Origin: Steromphala cineraria
Lineage: Eukaryota > Mollusca > Gastropoda > Trochida > Trochidae
NCBI GenBank assembly: GCA_916613615.1
Contig: OU744723.1
Location: 29,216,296-29,280,295 of the forward strand
DNA length: 64,000 nt
Direction of reading: 5' to 3'
In this document: positions 34,901-46,035 of the stretch, piece after piece
Layout: the number at the start of each line of letters is the position of its first letter
Numbering within the stretch: position 1 is the first letter of the stretch
Made by a program: the position numbers and the translations under genes
The notes under the pieces: model-generated
Seen by the model: the letters and a program-made list of their open reading frames with translations, nothing else
Databases searched by the model: none
What the model was told of the DNA's origin: nothing

Positions 34901-35220
34901 ATTTGGACTACACTATAATAACTACAATAGCCAATGGAAATATCGTAAAGCGGCAAATTCTTTTTGAATTATGTACTCTACCTGCACTGACACCTGCAAT
35001 TTTGAAACTGTTAATAAATGTTGATTTTTAAGCGTCTCTTCTCCTGACCGTTTCCCGAATACCACGCATTTTGGCCGAGTCTGACCCCCTCCCCATTTCT
35101 CAATTGTGATATTAATAACACTTCGAAACTCGAGGTATATTCTAATATTAAGCAAAGTTTTTCATATGAACCATATCTAAACAGTGTTCCTCAAAGTCTA
35201 TCATTTTACATCACTCATTT
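31944..35220. other. Noncoding
   Basis: There is no gene that I can support. Poly-C runs lie at about 33785-33795 and 34179-34196. Frames at 32417-32614, 32643-32903, 33722-33910 and 34922-35155 show no recognisable motif. Confidence 0.45.
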
Positions 35221-35224
35221 AAGG

Positions 35225-35605
35225 ATTTCATGTCACAAGTTGAAAATAGAAGTTGGGAGATACTCAAATGTGATTTTTGTGTTAAGCAAGGTATTTATGT
35301 TATTGAAGACGAATATCATTTCGTTTGTGTTTATCAAAAGTATCATGTAAATAGAGTTAAATATATTGATAAAATTTATTGGGAATGTTCATCAAAATAT
35401 AAATTATTTCAGTTGTTACAATCTCAGAATAAAATCACTCAGTTGTACTTAGCTAAGTTCATAAAACAAAGTTTATATTCAATATCATTTTGAAATGTCC
35501 TGCCTCCATACTCTGATTGTAAATGTGTTTTGTAATGTTGACGAGGGGCTTTGTGAGCTCAAGTCACTAAATTGAATAAACTTCTGTTCTGTTTCTGTTC
35601 TCAAG
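35225..35605 (+). pseudogene. LINE C-terminal fragment and 3' end
   Basis: An 87-codon frame (35230-35493) starts with NRSWEILKCDFC and continues IEDEYHFVCVYQKY, the Cys/His-containing block at the very C-terminus of CR1/L2-like LINE ORF2 proteins. The stop is followed by a short 3' UTR ending 'attgaataaacttctgttc' and a few CTGTT-like repeats (about 35590-35602), as expected for a LINE 3' end. The endonuclease and reverse transcriptase are missing, so this is a 5'-truncated copy. Confidence 0.65.
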
Positions 35606-36097
35606 AGTTTGGCGAAAATTCAAAAACGGGTTCATAATTATACACCTTTGACGCTTATAAGTATTTCGAAATAAAACTAATGATCAGTGTCAAAGTTATT
35701 GAGATCCCCTCTCCAATTAACCCTATCAAGCCCCTTGCGATGACGAGCTCTAAGCTCCTTACCACGTTGGTTTTCATAAGCGCTGCGCTGAGCTGAGCTA
35801 GCCGACTCGCTAACGAGCTAACGAAGCCTCAGTCGATAAGTATGAGACACATATTTATCTTCGACGTAGTCCCGCTTTAAGTGCAAGAAAGGTGTATAGG
35901 TCCAGAGATAAAGTAGAATAAAAGCAGGACTAATAAAGTAAAATAAATCAACTGAAATAGAAAATTTATTAATGTTTTTATAAAGTAGGAGCTTTGGTAT
36001 CTGAGAGTTAATTATGAAACTGCAAAGGTTCATCAGCAAAATAACTTGAAGGGGGAATTGTAAATCACACATTGAATATTGTTGATTTTGTACATTT

Positions 36098-36195
36098 TTA
36101 TGCCCCTGAATCGGAGATTCCGGGGGTATATTGTTTTTCACCTGTCCGTCTGTCCGTCCGTCTGTCTGTCCGTCTGTCTGTCCGTCTGTCTGTCC

Positions 36196-36226
<31 letters not shown>

Positions 36227-36850
36227 CACAAAAACTTTAACCTTGGTCATAACTTTTGATTGGTCGGAGCTAGGTCTTTGATACTTGACATATGGATCTC
36301 TTGTGATGAGACCTTTCAGATGACACCATGACATTTGACCTTGTGACCTTGACCTTGACACAGCGAGCATTTTAAACTTTAACCTCGGTCATAACTTTTG
36401 ATTGGTCAGAGCTAGCTCTTTGATACTTGACATATGTATCCCTTGTGATGAGACCTTTTAGATGACACCATGACATTTGACCTTGTGACCTTGACCTTGA
36501 CACAGCGAGCCTTTTCCGAAAACTATAACCTTGGCTATAGTTTCTATACTGTCAGTGCTAGGTCTTTGATACTTGACATATGTATCCCTTGTGATGAGAC
36601 CTTTCAGATGACACCATGATATTTGACCTTTTCCGTCTGTCCGTCCGTCTGTCCGTTTGTCCACAAAAACTTTAACCTTGGTCATAACTTTTGATTGGTC
36701 AGAGCTAGCTCTTTGATACTTGACATATGGATCCCTTGTGATGAGACCTTTCAGATGACACCATGACATTTCACCTTGTGACCTTGACCTTGACACAGCG
36801 AGCAGGATGCATCCGGGGGCATTCGTGTTTCACAAACACATCTTGTTTAA
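36098..36850 (+). repeat. Hairpin-ended repeat, copy A (four internal units)
   Basis: It starts 'tttttatgcccctgaatcgg', with a hairpin to 'gattccgggggta', and ends 'gggggcattcgtgtttcaca' plus 'aacacatcttgtt'. In between lie a TGTCCGTC/TGTCTGTC microsatellite (36142-36225) and about four direct units of ~150-165 bases, each with 'cataacttttgattggtc', 'tgatacttgacatatg', 'gatgacaccatga' and 'ccttgaccttgaca'. Open frames here are microsatellite or repeat shadows. The same family with a single unit is at 40758-40994. Confidence 0.85.
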
Positions 36851-37505
36851 TACAGATATTCAAGATTTCTTTTTTCTGAAAATATCTTTGTCTTAAGGAT
36901 GTAATCCTAGAATCGGACTGAAAAGGTTTGCAGAAATTTTTTATGTTCTTTTATTTGTTTAGATTCCTTACCCCTTAAAATATATAGGTTTCTTATTACA
37001 TGTATTTTTAGATGGAGACTTGGAACAGAATATCTCATTGTCTTCCTGTCTAAACAATGAATAGCTTGAGGTAACATTTAAATGTAAAATCACTATTTTT
37101 AGTTGAAATAACCTGAAAGCCACTTTCGAATTATGTTGAGTCATTTTTGCTATTTTGACTGCTTCTCCAGATATAAATCTTCATGTACATATTCCTTATT
37201 CAGTTTATTGGGGCTCTATTTATTTAGATCTGGTGAAGCATTTCAATGATAATCTGGTATAGGGAAAAGGCAGTACATAAGTACTATAGCTTTGGTGTGC
37301 TGTGAAACAAAGTGTATTTAATATTATAAGTTATATTTGAAAAGGTATTATTGTAACATGTTTTATTTGGTCATTAACATCAACTGTCTGAATTATTGTA
37401 TTTTGTGTAAATGGCATGTATTTTTCCATTACAAATGTGCTTGAGAGAGACAGAGAGAATTTATTTAAGTTTTTAAGGCCTCTGGCCCAAACAACATACA
37501 TGTAG

Positions 37506-37652
37506 TCAGAAACTAGATTTGCTCGCGCGGCCCGACTTGTGATATCGCCAATCAAATCATATTCTCGTTGAAATTTTATCAAGAAGGTGGCGAGAAAATG
37601 ATTTGATTGGCTATATTCCAAGTCAGGCCGCGTGAGCGAATCTAGTTTCTGA
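37506..37652. mobile_element. 147-bp MITE-like inverted repeat
   Basis: The ends TCAGAAACTAGATT and the inverse AATCTAGTTTCTGA extend inward through GCTCGCGCGGCC / GGCCGCGTGAGC. A second inner pair is CAATCAAATCAT and ATGATTTGATTG. The whole unit is thus an almost complete fold-back. The minus-strand frame across it is a shadow. No certain target duplication. Confidence 0.7.
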
Positions 37653-37861
37653 GCCCAGGGTACAGATTAGTGGAGTACCCTGAGACAGGATAATGAGCTA
37701 TGTACTTGATGAGAACTGACACAAAAAGAATTCAAAGTGGAACAAATTTCTCCATTTTAGATCAATGCATTTATGTTGAATGTATGATATTGAAGAGACT
37801 TCTTCTAAGTTTCTTCAGTTTGTATTGTTCGTAATGTAATGTCAACAATTGTCTATTACAG

Positions 37862-37924
37862 GTTCCAAACCAAATGCCAGTTCAGTTGATCATTCTGAAG
37901 AGGTGTTAGGTGACTCCTCAGATG
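37862..37924 (+). CDS. Candidate penultimate coding exon of a host gene
   Basis: A 63-base segment lies between an acceptor (GTCTATTACAG) and a donor (ATG then GTGAGG). Exactly one frame is open through it, entering and leaving in phase 1. It encodes a Ser/Asp/Glu-rich piece with NASSVDHSEEVLGDSSD. Its exit phase matches the entry phase of the exon at 38690. Too short for identification, and the function is unknown. Confidence 0.5.
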
Positions 37925-38689
37925 GTGAGGGTAATAATCATAAATAATGCTATCGTAAAAACACACTTTTCTCAATAATTAGTCAACTGCATGATAATAT
38001 ACCTGTATTTCTTTCCTTTGTTGATCTGCAATTGTATACTGCCGTCAATGTCCTGCAAGATCAATTAACATAAATAACAGTCAAAGAAGCCATAAAGATG
38101 ATTCTCTTGAATTCAGTTTCTCTGAAACGGCAAAGCTTTATGACGATTTCTTTAATACCGAAATAGAACTTAAGAGAAAATTAAATTATATCTATATATG
38201 GTGATTGTTTCAGAACTCTCATACCTTTGGGATGCGAAGTATGACATTCGTCTTCGCACGGTAGACCTGAGGCGGTGCGAGAATTCTTCATCCTCAGGCG
38301 ACAAATAGGACCTTTCCCTGCTCGAGTTTCGCGTAACAACTGAGGAGTGCCGTAACAAATCCATTTATGGATACCACAACGACAAAATTGCCATGGACTA
38401 GAATAAACGCAGGACTCTACGTTGTAAGCATACTTATGCTTTGTTTTTATACATTGAATAAACTTGGTCTCCTTGATAAATGAAAAAAATTAAATATTCA
38501 GAATACTGTTCTGTTGGTTTAGGTGTTTAAAAAGAACCCATTTTTTTATGAAAAGTTGGATAACTATGTTTGTAACTAGGTGTTTAGATATTTTAAAAAT
38601 GTGAAAAAGGATCAGAACATTTTGCATATTATTTTCAATAATTTTTCTGCATTTTTATGTTAGTTTGACATATACAATTTCTTTTTCAG

Positions 38690-38829
38690 CCCATGTATTT
38701 GCCTCATATTTCATGGATAAAAGCACAGAAGAAAAGGAGAAGATCTCTATGGAGAAGATAGTGACAAAACTGAATGACAAAATAAGGGGTATCAAAAATG
38801 GGAAGTACAAATCTCTTGCTATCATTTAA
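38690..38829 (+). CDS. Candidate terminal coding exon of a host gene
   Basis: It follows a strong acceptor (AATTTCTTTTTCAG). With two bases completing the codon from 37924, the frame reads 46 further codons to TAA at 38827-38829. The peptide is charged and probably helical (FASYFMDKSTEEKEK, then KIVTKLNDKIRG). A polyadenylation signal lies about 80 bases after the stop. I do not recognise the family. Upstream exons were not found and may lie among or before the repeats to the left. Confidence 0.5.
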
Positions 38830-38907
38830 GGAGATATGGGATCTAGAAATCGAATTCACTGTCGGTAACAATTTGTGACAACATTGTATTGTTGTCAACT
38901 AATACAA

Positions 38908-38913
38908 AATAAA
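38908..38913 (+). terminator. Polyadenylation signal AATAAA
   Basis: A canonical AATAAA lies 79 bases after the stop of the candidate terminal exon, at a suitable distance for a short 3' UTR. Confidence 0.5.
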
Positions 38914-39989
38914 TAGTCATGACATCTAAAGAATAATGGCTGTTCTGTACACTGAGGCTAATTGAAAACAAAATGCTTTTTTACTGTCATTTTACGTCAT
39001 GCCTTATAATAAGATCTTCGACACCTCTATTCAGAGTAATTATAGCAGCCCCCTCTTCATAGAAAACAAGGACTTAATTAAAGTACTTACAAATTAATTA
39101 GTAAGAAACACTGTAATTTGCCCAGAGCAGAAATATTATTAATGTTGATAACTCAATACAGTTACCACAAAATATTCTTACATTTTGGAAGAAAATTAAT
39201 AGAAAATAAACTTGCTATTTTGAAAATATAGATATGAAGTTTGTCCCATCTCTCCTTAATAAGAAGCCTTTTTATTAGGGATTTGTTTGTACTTTAAATT
39301 TCCACTTTTTGATAACCCTTAATCCATGTCAGTTTATAAATTTTCTTCATAACTTTTGACCAATATTCCAATTAGTCTGACAATACAAAAATTATAATGT
39401 AAACCAATCATCCATAATCAGAAAACAATAAAAGATTAACATAAAGTCTATTGGCAGCAATTTTTGTGTGAACACCTTTTAATTCATTTTTGTAAGACTA
39501 GGGAATCGCATGGCTTAACTTTACATAATATATTAGGTTTATTACTGCTTCATCTAGTTTAAATACATTGTCTTTTATTTGGAACCATTAATTTATATTT
39601 TCCTGATATCACGTTATATTTCCCTTAAAAACATGCTTAATGCCCCTTTAACACTATTATTTTAGCTTTTATATTGATGCATTATGAAAAAATAAAGTTA
39701 TTAGAGTTGGACAAGTTCTTTATGAAATAAAATAAGTGATAATAATGTTGTACAAGTTACCTCTAATTGATAAAAAGTGTTGAATTTGAAAGAATGTCAT
39801 TTTTTGAACATATGTTCTCCTTCGGTTAACATATATGATCAAATTAAACATAGAGATCCTAAATATATAATACATAATTTCTTGGTTTTATCTAAATTTT
39901 GTCAGTTTACTCGAATCATGCCCAACAGTGAACATAATGTTGGTATCATTTAGTGTTTTGATTGGAACACTTTCCTTCATATCCTGGAA
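38914..39989. other. Noncoding, AT-rich
   Basis: Nothing that I can support. Confidence 0.5.
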
Positions 39990-39997
39990 AAATATAG

Positions 39998-40408
39998 TAG
40001 GAATGTCACGATACAACGATGCATCGTTGTGGTACAATTCACGATACAATACACGATACAGTTAACTGTATCGTGATACAAATTTTAGTGAAAATCGTTT
40101 TTATTTTTGGTGAATATCGTTGTGTGATTGTGTGAATATCGAATCAAGACATCCAGAGTTAGTTAAAATTTCTTGTTAAGATAGTTTTAATATAGCATTA
40201 ATTGACTTTTCATGAAAAAGTTGGCTTATTTTTGTCTTTATATGCTGGTTACTCAGATAAGTCTCTTAAGGAATATTAAATTTAGATCCCTGAATTTTTA
40301 TCTCCCCGTAATAATGTCGCATTTAGTGTATCGCGATATGTATCGTATCGTGACCTTAGTATCGTGATACGTATCGTATCGCAAGGTACCTGTATCTTGA
40401 CATCCCTA
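39998..40408. mobile_element. 411-bp hAT-like MITE with palindromic interior
   Basis: The left end TAGGAATGTCACGATACA and right end TGTATCTTGACATCCCTA are imperfect inverted repeats. The flanking 8-base duplication is AAATATAG (39990-39997) versus AAATGTAG (40409-40416), one mismatch. Internal perfect palindromes are ACAACGATGCATCGTTGT (40013-40030) and a 24-base one with arm CACGATACAGTT (40052-40075). Many GTATCG/CGATAC words recur. TIR style and 8-base duplication fit the hAT superfamily. No transposase. Confidence 0.8.
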
Positions 40409-40757
40409 AAATGTAGTGTTATTTTGTGTGACAAAAATTAATTGGCAATGTGATAAGGAAAACCTATACATATTGTGCAATTTGCGAGGGGATATAGTTC
40501 AACGGTGTCAGCTACTTGTTTCATATTATGTTGTTACTTGTCATTCATCTAAGATCTGACAGAATGTGAACTTTGAAGAGGAAATGACACTGAATATGAC
40601 AATCAGTTTGAAGGGCCGTTTCAGATTCAATAAAGTTTACAGAAGAGAGGATTCAGGTTTTTCACACACAAAAAAACACGCACATAAAACAACTTTCACA
40701 CACACATGCACACAAAGTCACTATGATGAATGTATGATGAACAGGCATATAAAGACA

Positions 40758-40994
40758 TTTTTATGCCCCCGAATCGGAGATTCCGGGGGTATAATGTCAG
40801 TTTGTCCACAAAAACTTTAACCTTGGTCATAACTTTTGATTGGTCAGAGCTAGGTCTTTGATACTTGACATATGGATCCCTTGTGATGAGACCTTTCAGA
40901 TGACACCATGACATTTGACCTTGTGACCTTGACCTTGACACAGCGAGCAGGATGCATCTGGGGGCATTCGTGTTTCACAAACACATCTTGTTAT
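40758..40994 (+). repeat. Hairpin-ended repeat, copy B (single unit)
   Basis: Same start ('tttttatgcccccgaatcgg' with 'gattccgggggtataatg'), same end ('gggggcattcgtgtttcaca' then 'aacacatcttgtt') and one internal unit, without the long microsatellite. It serves as the minimal form of the family. Both copies end in a perfect six-base hairpin GTGTTT-CAC-AAACAC shortly before the right boundary. Confidence 0.85.
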
Positions 40995-41164
40995 TTCTAA
41001 AGTTAAGGCTAATGGAAAGATGCATATTTAGTTGATGTACTACTTCTCATCAAAAAGTGGATGATACATTAGCCATTTTATATAAAATTTATTATGGTTT
41101 GACTTGCTGAAATACATAGGATGCTCAATGGTGTATCGATTTGCTAAAATATGTTTAAACATTT

Positions 41165-41645
41165 TCAAACTTATCTGACAATCATCCAGTTTACACTTGT
41201 AAATAAAGAATTTGGCCAATAAAAGAGGTCATATACATCAACTGTAACAATATTTTCTTTTAGGCCAAACAGTACAAGTTCTGAACTTAGAGTCATGTTG
41301 TGAAAATGTGAGCAATGCTCGTTGAGCCATGATAATAAAGTTATCCCAAAAAATTTAACTTCTTGACACTGCCAGAACAAGTGCACTAGAGTTTGCTTTT
41401 TAGATTTACAAAAATTACATATATCTGTTGGACATACTTTGATTTTGTAAAGATAAACATTGGTTGGTATAAGTCTGTGAAGCAAACGGTAATGAAACCA
41501 TCTCAATTTTGTGTCCCTGGTTGTTTTAAAAGGTTTTAGGTAAATTGACTCCCTAGGAAGATCAGTCGTACAAGTATCTTTCCATTTCACTTGTGACTTA
41601 GTGCACAATAATAATATTTTGACCCTTTTGAGATAGAAAGTATTT
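41165..41645 (-). pseudogene. LINE ORF2 C-terminal zinc region fragment
   Basis: A minus-strand frame (41608-41171) contains KLRWFHYRLLHRLIPTNVYL, then CNFCKSKKQTLVHLFWQC and FGITLLSWL. This matches the RVT-associated zinc-binding domain (CxxC...H...C) at the C-terminus of L1/Tx1-like LINE ORF2 proteins. The last part (after 41260) diverges. Reverse transcriptase and endonuclease are absent, so it is a 5'-truncated relic of a LINE different from the one at 35.2 kb. Confidence 0.75.
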
Positions 41646-42054
41646 TTTTAAAAATAGATTTTTCTCCAGGTCTTGGTGGAGAAGTAACATCAACACCTGT
41701 TTTTTCAGATAATTTCTAACAGATTGTATGATACTGTAATAGGCGCGTTTCAGACACCCAGTGACAGCTGAGAATTGAATACTAAATCAATCAACTAAAG
41801 ACAATAGCAACATGATGTGAAAATCAACCTTTATTGGACTTTGAGTTGTGTAGTTTTATTTTATTGTGAATATTTCCAGGCTGACTTGATGCTTATTAAT
41901 TCTCAGTTCCAGTTCGTGAATGAGGAATAAAGTTCAAAAGAGAAACAACAATATAAACAACAAGAAGATTTTATTACAAAAAGATGGCAAACGAAAACTC
42001 AACAAGCACCAGTTCTTTCACTCACATTCCTAAATCAGCCCTATAGGAACATGA

Positions 42055-42114
42055 ATTCTATCAGCTAATCCCGTAATTCTCGGGATCACGTGAGATTGCA
42101 CTGCGCATGCTCGA
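42055..42114 (+). repeat. DIRS left inverted terminal repeat
   Basis: It begins TTCTATCAGCTAATCCCG and includes GAGATTGCACTGCGCATGC. Inverse copies of the first part are at 46036-46074 and 46204-46217, and of the second part at 46158-46186. Confidence 0.85.
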
Positions 42115-42336
42115 GTCAGTGCTTGTTGCGGTTTCGAGTCAACAAGACGTGCTCAGGTGTCGCTCTCTTTTCGAAGCTCTTCGCCTGCTGTCCGCACATA
42201 ATTGGTGCATCAAAGCAGTATAATTACTGCACATGTCTTGAAACCGTTTTCTATTAGTGACTATAAGTAGTCTGTTGATATTTTCGCTACCTTTCTACAA
42301 GTAATTTGGTGCACGACGGCTCGGGTTCTCGACCAC

Positions 42337-43519
42337 GTGCGCACAAGATTCACTGGAAGCATGAATCTGCCAGAGGCGAGTGTGACAAGTCCGTCTACGG
42401 ATAACGAACTTTCTGCAACTAAAGGTAGCATTTCAAGTGCCGGGAAGTCGAAAGGTAAACAGAAGTTGGTGAAATCTTCTCAGAAATCTTCCTATGAAAG
42501 GTCTAACTTTGGCGAATCTAGTCAATCTTCATCTTCCTTTTCAGCTGTAATGGCCAAAATCAGAGACATGAGCAAGAACATTGATAATAAACTGAACGGG
42601 TTTCAATCTCAAATTGATGCTATTAGCGCTGAGACTGCTCACGGTCCATATAACTATGAGGCCGACGATGACTTTATCGAACCTAGCCAAAACGTCTGGC
42701 GCTATGACAATGAAGCTATGCCTCCGATGGATATTGCCAATGAGTTGCTCGAGGTTGTTGACCTGACTAAGGCCAAGGACGGCGACAATACCGACTTGCT
42801 GGGACTGATGAGATCAAACATGCCGTTCGATAATTCTGACGGAGAAGCTATTAATGAGAAACTAGCTGAACTCATCAAGCAACTCTTCACGGTCAAAGCC
42901 GACGAATCTGCTTTGTCATCTAAACTGAAGAACATTAAACGCCCAGCTAATTGCGCAGAACTGAACACGCCAGAAGTAAACAAACTCTTGTGGGATTCTC
43001 TGACACCCGATGTCAGATCCATGGATTGTCGTATTCAGAGAGTTCAGTCGGGAGTGGTGAAATCCGCCACGTGCATCGTTGAGACCCTGAATCGTCTAAC
43101 GACTCGCAAAGATGACGTACTGTCAGATCTGTTCCAATCACAAGTGAGAAGTCTTAGCGACACGCTCACAATGTCAGCACATGCCAACAGAGATCAATGC
43201 GAGGCGCAAGGAGCTGATCAAACCCCACCTGAAGGAAAAATATCGTCCGCTTTGCTCACCAAGTGCACCTGTATCCAGCGAGTATTTGTTTGGTGAAGAT
43301 ATCTCAAAGAGTCTCAAAGACATGTCCATGGCAAGCAGGATCCATGTTGACCTCCATCCATCCATCAAAGACCTACAAACAGAGGCCGAGGGTACAGATT
43401 CAACCCATACTCGTTCCGAGGTCGTGGACGTGGCAGAGGCAATTACAACGCCCCTTTTATAGGAAAGCCACGCTGGAACAACTACAGAGCAGTTGAGAAG
43501 AGAGGGGGGAAGCAGTAGA
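42337..43519 (+). pseudogene. DIRS gag-like protein, frameshifted
   Basis: A 319-codon frame begins with a Ser/Lys-rich N-terminus, a coiled region with MAKIRDMSKNIDNKLNGF, an acidic middle and a segment RPANCAELNTPEVNKLLWD typical of DIRS ORF1. It loses register near 43190. The homologous continuation lies in the next frame (EINARRKELIKPHLKEKYRP to 43395), then another shift gives an Arg/Gly tail (FRGRGRGRGNYNAP) ending at 43519. The role is RNA packaging. Two frameshifts make it a pseudogene. Confidence 0.7.
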
Positions 43520-43627
43520 CGAGCCCCATGAAGAGGCATCCACTACAGGTCAGCTAGGTAAGTATGCCTCTCGATTTGATTCTCAATATGATTCTCAATC
43601 TAAATTCAGGGCTGGTAATATATCTTT

Positions 43628-44217
43628 GTGTTTACTGAATGGCAGAAGCTCACAAGCGATGAGTATATTCTTGAGGTTATCAAAGGTCTTAAGATAGACT
43701 TCACTTCCTCTCCAAATCAAATTAGAGAACCACGCCAGATAAACTTTAAGTTTCATGAGAAAAACATCATTGATGAACAGATTGCACATTTGAAGTGCAT
43801 CGGAGTTGTGGAAAGAACAACTGAGAATGAAGATCAGTTTATCTCTAATATTTTCCTCAGGAAAAAGAAAAACAATAAATACAGGTTAATTCTGAATCTG
43901 AAACAGTTGAATGAATATGTAACATACCATCATTTCAAAATGGATAACCTTCAGATTGTATTGCACATGCTTAAATGTAATTCGTTTATGGCTTCAATTG
44001 ATCTGACAAATGCCTATTATTCAGTAAACGTTAACAAACAATTCAGGAAATATCTAAGATTTCGATGGAAGAATGAGCTCTATCAGTTCACATGCATGCC
44101 TTTTGGCTTGGCTTGTGCCCCTCGGGTTTTCACAAAGATACTAAAACCAGTGTTTTCACACTATAGACAGCTAGGTCATATTTGTATGGGGTACATAGAT
44201 GATGTTTTTACCCAGGT
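43628..44217 (+). pseudogene. DIRS reverse transcriptase, C-terminally deleted
   Basis: The frame has IIDEQIAHLKCIGVVERT, KKNNKYRLILNLKQLNEYV, MASIDLTNAYYSVNV and FTCMPFGLACAPRVFTK. The catalytic box is YIDDVF (about 44190-44210). Right after it (44217) the sequence jumps to the RNase H region, so the RT thumb and the first part of RNase H are deleted (roughly 150-200 codons judged from the family layout). Confidence 0.8.
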
Positions 44218-45860
44218 GGTCGGTGGACACCAGACGAGAAAGACAAACACATTAATGAGCTTGAACTCATGGCAATTCTTTTGGCACTAAAAGCATTCTC
44301 TTTGACTCATGTTTTCAAAGACAAACATCTTCATGTTCTCTGTGACCAAACAACGGCAGTAGCCTATCTGAGAGAAATGGGCGGTACCAGATCTAAACCC
44401 TGTAACGATCTGACTAAAGTCATTTGGGATTGGTGTATTAAGATGAGTACTTGGATTACCGTAGGACACATTGCAGGTTACTTGAACATGGAGGCAGACA
44501 GGGCCTCACGAAAATTTTCAGAGCGAACGGAATGGTCTCTTAACCAATCTATCTTCAATGACATCATGAGGTTATTTAGATTTGACCCAACTATCGATCT
44601 GTTCGCATCTCGATTAAATAAGAAACTAAACCGATTTGTCAGTTGGAAACCTGAGCCAGAGGCATTCGCAGTGGACGCCTTTCAAATGATTTGGACATCA
44701 GAACGTTGTTTTGTTTTTCCACCTTTTTGCCTCATATCAAAATGCTTACAGAAAATTGAAATAGATAAAGCTAGAGCAGTATTGATTGCACCATTCTGGC
44801 TGACTCAAGCATTGTTTTCTCAATTATTACAATTGCTGTGTTTCAGACCAATCAGGCTGCCGAGGAGAGGCAACCTACTACTGTCGCCAGAGGGTCAGGA
44901 GCACCCAATCTTGAAGAGGCTGAGACTGACAGCCTTCCTAGTGTCCGGAGTCTGTTCAGAAGCAGAGGAATTTCTTCGGACGCAGCCCAGATTCTCATCA
45001 GGTCTTGGAGAAGGGCCACCCGGAAGCAGTATGCAAGTGCCATTAGGAAGTGGAGAAAGTTTTCTATTATCCAACTATAGGAGAAGTGCTAGATTTTTTT
45101 TATCTTTAGTCAACCAGGGACTTAGCTATAGTTCTGTTCATACGGCCAGATGTGCCATATCAACTATCCTCAAGATTGACAATCAACCTTGTGGTTCCCA
45201 TCCTATCATCTGTAAGTTTATGAAGGGAATCTTCCAAGAGAGACCACCTAAACCTAGGTATACAGAAATTTGGGACATAAAACCAGTCTTAGACTATCTC
45301 AGAAATATCTCAACCTGTCACTGTTCCTTAAAAGATTTAACATTGAAACTTGTTCTGTTACTTTCATTAGTGACGGCCCAAAGGGGCCAAACCTTACACA
45401 TGTTAAGTCTTGAAAATATGTCTGTAAGGACAACAGATACTTTTTTTCAATTTCAATGTTTGTTAAAGCAATCTAGACCAGGAAGATTAGCTAAACCTCT
45501 TGTTCTGAAAGAGTATATTCAGAATAGGGAATTATGTGTGGTCACGTTATTGAATGAGTACATTACAAGAACTGCTGTTCTAAGGGGATCAGAAAAGAAA
45601 CTGCTAGTAACATATATTAAGCCTTATAAGGCAGTGTCACGTGACACAGTGTCCAGGTGGATACGAACAGGACTTTCCAGGGCAGGGGTAAATACAGGGA
45701 TATTTGCTCCACAAAGTACTAGAGCAGGGCATCGGTCCCAATACAGGACATTCTAGCAAAAGCTGACTGGGTGTCAGAGTTAATGTTTGCTACGTTTTAT
45801 AACAAGCCGACCATCCCGCAGAATAACGACTTTGCTGACAGGATTCTACAGCAGAGCTGA
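44218..45860 (+). pseudogene. DIRS RNase H, methylase-like domain and tyrosine recombinase
   Basis: The frame to 45756 has ELELMAILLALKAF and DQTTAVAYL of RNase H (44250-44380). It is followed by the DIRS methylase-like block DPTIDLFASRLNKKLNRFVSW (44585-44650) and AFPPF-type VFPPFCL. The tyrosine recombinase region starts near 44930, with catalytic Arg in TAQRGQTLHML (about 45375) and second Arg in PQSTRAG (about 45712-45730). A frameshift with loss of several codons follows STRAG. The rest, with SVPIQDILAKADWV and the nucleophile Tyr in FATFYNKP (about 45790-45810), is in another frame to the stop near 45860. Catalytic His region lost, so inactive. Confidence 0.8.
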
Positions 45861-46035
45861 TATAGCCATGTGAATTGTTTGCCACATACGTAGAGCTACG
45901 CCTACATGAATGTATCTTTTGTTTCAAGTCATGTTATTAAACCATTGTTCTGATTGTCATACTCTTTGTTGATCTTTACGAGACAATCTTGGATTATATT
46001 AGATCTTATCTACGAGCGAGTATCACTTTAAAGTC

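Noticed and set aside
36072..36370. Frames rich in SVRLSVRL or TDRRTDRR repeats
   Set aside because: Translations of the TGTCCGTC/TGTCTGTC microsatellite in the hairpin-ended repeat.
36098..36850. Possible CRISPR array because of regularly spaced repeats
   Set aside because: Units are ~160 bases, contiguous and near identical throughout with no unique spacers, in a eukaryotic repeat context.
42702..43022. Minus-strand frame in the DIRS gag region
   Set aside because: Shadow of the plus-strand gag-like ORF, without motifs.
44838..45080. Second plus-strand frame inside the DIRS pol, with ARSWRRATRKQYASAIRKW-like sequence
   Set aside because: It does resemble a recombinase N-terminal segment, so it probably marks a local frameshift within the pol pseudogene rather than a separate gene. 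It is covered by that entry.
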